Assembly (NCBI RefSeq): GCF_002920575.1
Contig: NZ_PQSQ01000053.1
Span: 1 to 54,351, forward strand
Direction of reading: 5' to 3'
From: Streptomyces sp. Ru73
Lineage (GTDB): Bacteria; Actinomycetota; Actinomycetes; Streptomycetales; Streptomycetaceae
DNA length: 54,351 nt
Shown: piece after piece, positions 52,537 to 54,351 of the stretch
Numbering within the stretch: position 1 is the first letter of the stretch
Layout of the letters: each line of letters opens with the position of its first letter
Position numbers and translations under genes: made by a program
Notes under the pieces: generated by a model
What the model was told of the DNA's origin: nothing
Seen by the model: only the letters and a program-made list of their open reading frames with translations
The model's database searches: none

Positions 52537-54351
52537 GTGCGGGGCAACGACCGCTACGAGGCTGACGATCACCTCTCGCAGTTCGAGGCCGAGATGGAGC
52601 GGCTGAAGACGGAGCGGGACAAGGCCGTCCAGCATGCCGACGACCTCGGCTATCAGGTCGAAGTTCTGCGTGCCAAGCTTCACGAGGCACGCCGTACCCT
52701 CATGACGCGGCCGGCGTACGACAACGTCAGCGCCCAGGCCGAACAGCTGCTGCGGAACGCCCAGATCCAGGCGGACCAGCTGCGCGCCGACGCCGAGCGG
52801 GAGCTGCGCGAGGCCCGCGCCCAGACGCAGCGCCTCCTCCAGGAGCAGGCCGAGCGCCAGTCGCGGCTGGAGGCCGAGCTGCACACCGAGGCGGTGGAGC
52901 GGCGCCGGCGGCTGGACGAGGAGCTGAACGAGCGCCGGGCCACCGTCGAGAGCCACGTCAACGAGAACGTCGCCTGGGCCGAGCAGCTGCGCGCCCGCAC
53001 CGAGTCCCAGGCCCGCCGGCTGCTGGACGAGTCCAGAGCCGAGGCCGAGCAGCAGCTCGCGCACGCCCGCGCCGAGGCCCAGCGGCTGACCGAGCAGGCC
53101 CGCGAGCGGCTGAGCGCCGAGGCCGAGCAGGCGCGCGCCGAGGCCGACGCCATCCTGCGCCGCGCCCGTACGGACGCCGAGCGGCTGCTGAACGCCGCCT
53201 CCACCCAGGCCCAGGAGGCCACCGACCAGGCCGAACAGCTGCGGACCTCGACGGCCGGAGAGACCGAGGAGGCCCGCCGGCGCAGCGCCGAGCTGACCCG
53301 CGCCGCCGAGGAGCGGATGCAGGAGGCCGAGACGGCGCTGCGCGAGGCGCGCGCCCGGGCCGACAAGCTCGTCGAGGAGGCCGAGGCGGCCGCCGCCAAG
53401 CGGCTGTCCGCGACCGAGTCGGAGAACGAGCAGCGCACCCGTACGGCCCGGCAGGAGGTCGCCCGGCTGGTCGGCGAGGCCACCAAGGAGGCCGAGGCCG
53501 CCAAGGCCGAGGCCGAGCAGCTGCGCGCCGACGCCAGGGCCGAGGCCGAGCGGCTGGTCTCCGAGGCCCAGGAGGCGGCCCGCGCCAAGGCGGCCGAGGA
53601 CTCCGCCGCGCAGCTGGCGAAGGCCGCGCGGACCGCCGAGGAGATGGTCAGCAAGGCGGCGGAGGACGCCAAGGCCACCACGAAGGCCGCCGCCGAGGAG
53701 GCCGAGCGGATCCGCAAGGAGGCCGAGGCCGAGGCGGACCGGCTGCACGAGGAGGCGCACGAGACCGCGCAGGCGCTCAAGGGCGCCGCGAAGGACGACA
53801 CCAAGGAGTACCGCGCCAAGACCGTCGAGCTGCAGGAGGAGGCGCGCCGGCTGCGCGGCGAGGCCGAGCAGCTGCGGGCCGAGGCGGTCGACGAGGGCGA
53901 GCGGATCCGCGGCGAGGCGCGCCGCGAGGCCGTGCAGCAGATCGAGGAGGCCGCGGCCACCGCCGAGGAGCTGCTGGCCAAGGCCAAGTCGGACGCCGAG
54001 GAGACCCGTTCGGGCGCCGCGGCGGACAGCGAGCGGGTGCGCAGCGAGGCCGCCGAGCGCGCCGCGCAGCTGCGCGCGCAGGCCGAGGAGGCGCTGGAGC
54101 AGGCCCGCCAGGAGGCCGAGGACCTGCACGCGGCCGCCGAGGAGGCAGCGGCGGCGACCCGTGCCGAGGCCGAGGCGGCCGCCACGGAGCTGCGGGCCGA
54201 GGCCGAGCGCAGCGCGGACGAGCGGCGCGAGCTGGCCCAGGCCGAGCTGGACCGGCTGCACACCGAGGCGGAGGAGCGGGTCGCCGCGGCCGAGACGGCG
54301 CTGCGCGAGGCCCGCGAGGAGGCCGAGCGGCTCCGCAAGGAGGCCCACGGA
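52537..54351 (+). CDS. scy: Scy-like long coiled-coil cytoskeletal protein (partial, runs off the window)
   Basis: The first 605 residues from GTG 52537, open to the window edge; the end is missing. The N-terminus (RGNDRYEADDHLSQFEAEMERLKTERDKA, then LGYQVEVLRAKLHEARR) has a DivIVA-like short coiled coil. From about residue 65 it is an almost unbroken Ala/Glu/Arg/Gln-rich coiled coil made of repeated AEAERL/AEAEQLRA blocks, as in Scy, whose long repeats are about 51 residues. In Streptomyces Scy organises the polarisome at hyphal tips with DivIVA and FilP. Its position next to mce agrees. The antisense frame is a codon-bias shadow. Confidence 0.9.
   Translation, partial: MRGNDRYEADDHLSQFEAEMERLKTERDKAVQHADDLGYQVEVLRAKLHEARRTLMTRPAYDNVSAQAEQLLRNAQIQADQLRADAERELREARAQTQRLLQEQAERQSRLEAELHTEAVERRRRLDEELNERRATVESHVNENVAWAEQLRARTESQARRLLDESRAEAEQQLAHARAEAQRLTEQARERLSAEAEQARAEADAILRRARTDAERLLNAASTQAQEATDQAEQLRTSTAGETEEARRRSAELTRAAEERMQEAETALREARARADKLVEEAEAAAAKRLSATESENEQRTRTARQEVARLVGEATKEAEAAKAEAEQLRADARAEAERLVSEAQEAARAKAAEDSAAQLAKAARTAEEMVSKAAEDAKATTKAAAEEAERIRKEAEAEADRLHEEAHETAQALKGAAKDDTKEYRAKTVELQEEARRLRGEAEQLRAEAVDEGERIRGEARREAVQQIEEAAATAEELLAKAKSDAEETRSGAAADSERVRSEAAERAAQLRAQAEEALEQARQEAEDLHAAAEEAAAATRAEAEAAATELRAEAERSADERRELAQAELDRLHTEAEERVAAAETALREAREEAERLRKEAHG

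Noticed and set aside
51835..54348. Very long leucine/glycine-rich frame opposite mce and scy
   Set aside because: It is the antisense of Scy coiled-coil repeats (Ala/Glu codons read as Leu/Gly); the plus frame is open to the window edge with family-typical sequence.

Overview
The window is high-GC DNA (strong G/C bias at third codon positions, frequent GTG starts) from the chromosome of an actinomycete, most probably Streptomyces. Evidence is the GlgE-pathway cluster, a Scy-type hyphal polarity coiled coil, IcmA, AIM24-family, DUF6230/DUF6114 and DUF3817 genes, and a gene order that, from memory, resembles the conserved core chromosome of S. coelicolor (the region of the glgE1 cluster down to scy). 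No rRNA, tRNA, CRISPR array, insertion sequence or prophage was seen, so this reads as core chromosome rather than an island.

Layout. 1-13.5 kb: alpha-glucan metabolism. glgP (phosphorylase) points left, then come a secreted S8 protease and the GlgE pathway glgE-treS-mak(pep2)-glgB, which converts trehalose to maltose, maltose 1-phosphate and branched alpha-glucan. 13.8-17.7 kb: a dicarboxylate symporter (dctA-like) divergent from a CitA/DcuS-type two-component pair. 17.7-21.7 kb: a sugar ABC importer (lipoprotein plus two permeases, no ATPase) and an XRE-type regulator. 21.7-27.9 kb: central carbon enzymes pfkA, pta, ackA and pyk. 28-30.7 kb: a three-gene envelope operon (DUF6230, DUF6114, acidic repeat-rich secreted protein). 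31.2-37.7 kb: a thioredoxin/TPR protein, a TetR regulator, and a MurG paralogue coupled to a LegB-like 4,6-dehydratase, divergent from an OmpR-type two-component pair. 37.7-43.5 kb: a secreted alpha/beta hydrolase, isobutyryl-CoA mutase large subunit icmA, a frameshifted acyl-CoA dehydrogenase, two DUF3817 membrane proteins, a MarR regulator and a thiamine-binding MTH1187-family protein. 43.6-46.3 kb: three overlapping AIM24 paralogues and a second MarR regulator. 46.4-49.4 kb: a third two-component pair divergent from a PepSY protein. 49.5-52.4 kb: meaB, a thiolase and methylmalonyl-CoA epimerase. The window ends inside scy.

How it fits together. The left half handles carbon storage and flux (glucan, sugar import, glycolysis, acetate overflow). 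The right half handles acyl-CoA interconversion (icmA, meaB, mce, thiolase, broken ACAD) and envelope or growth-polarity functions. Several regulators have clear repeat-type candidate operators next to them: the 11-bp-spaced direct repeat before the MurG/LegB-like locus, the CTTCAG array before the PepSY gene, the dctA/dctBR inverted repeat, and the 17-bp TetR palindrome. The less described parts are the DUF6230/DUF6114/acidic-repeat operon, the MurG-paralogue/LegB-like pair with its own two-component system, the triple AIM24 operon, and a GlgB carrying an H1-like lysine/alanine-rich N-terminal tail.
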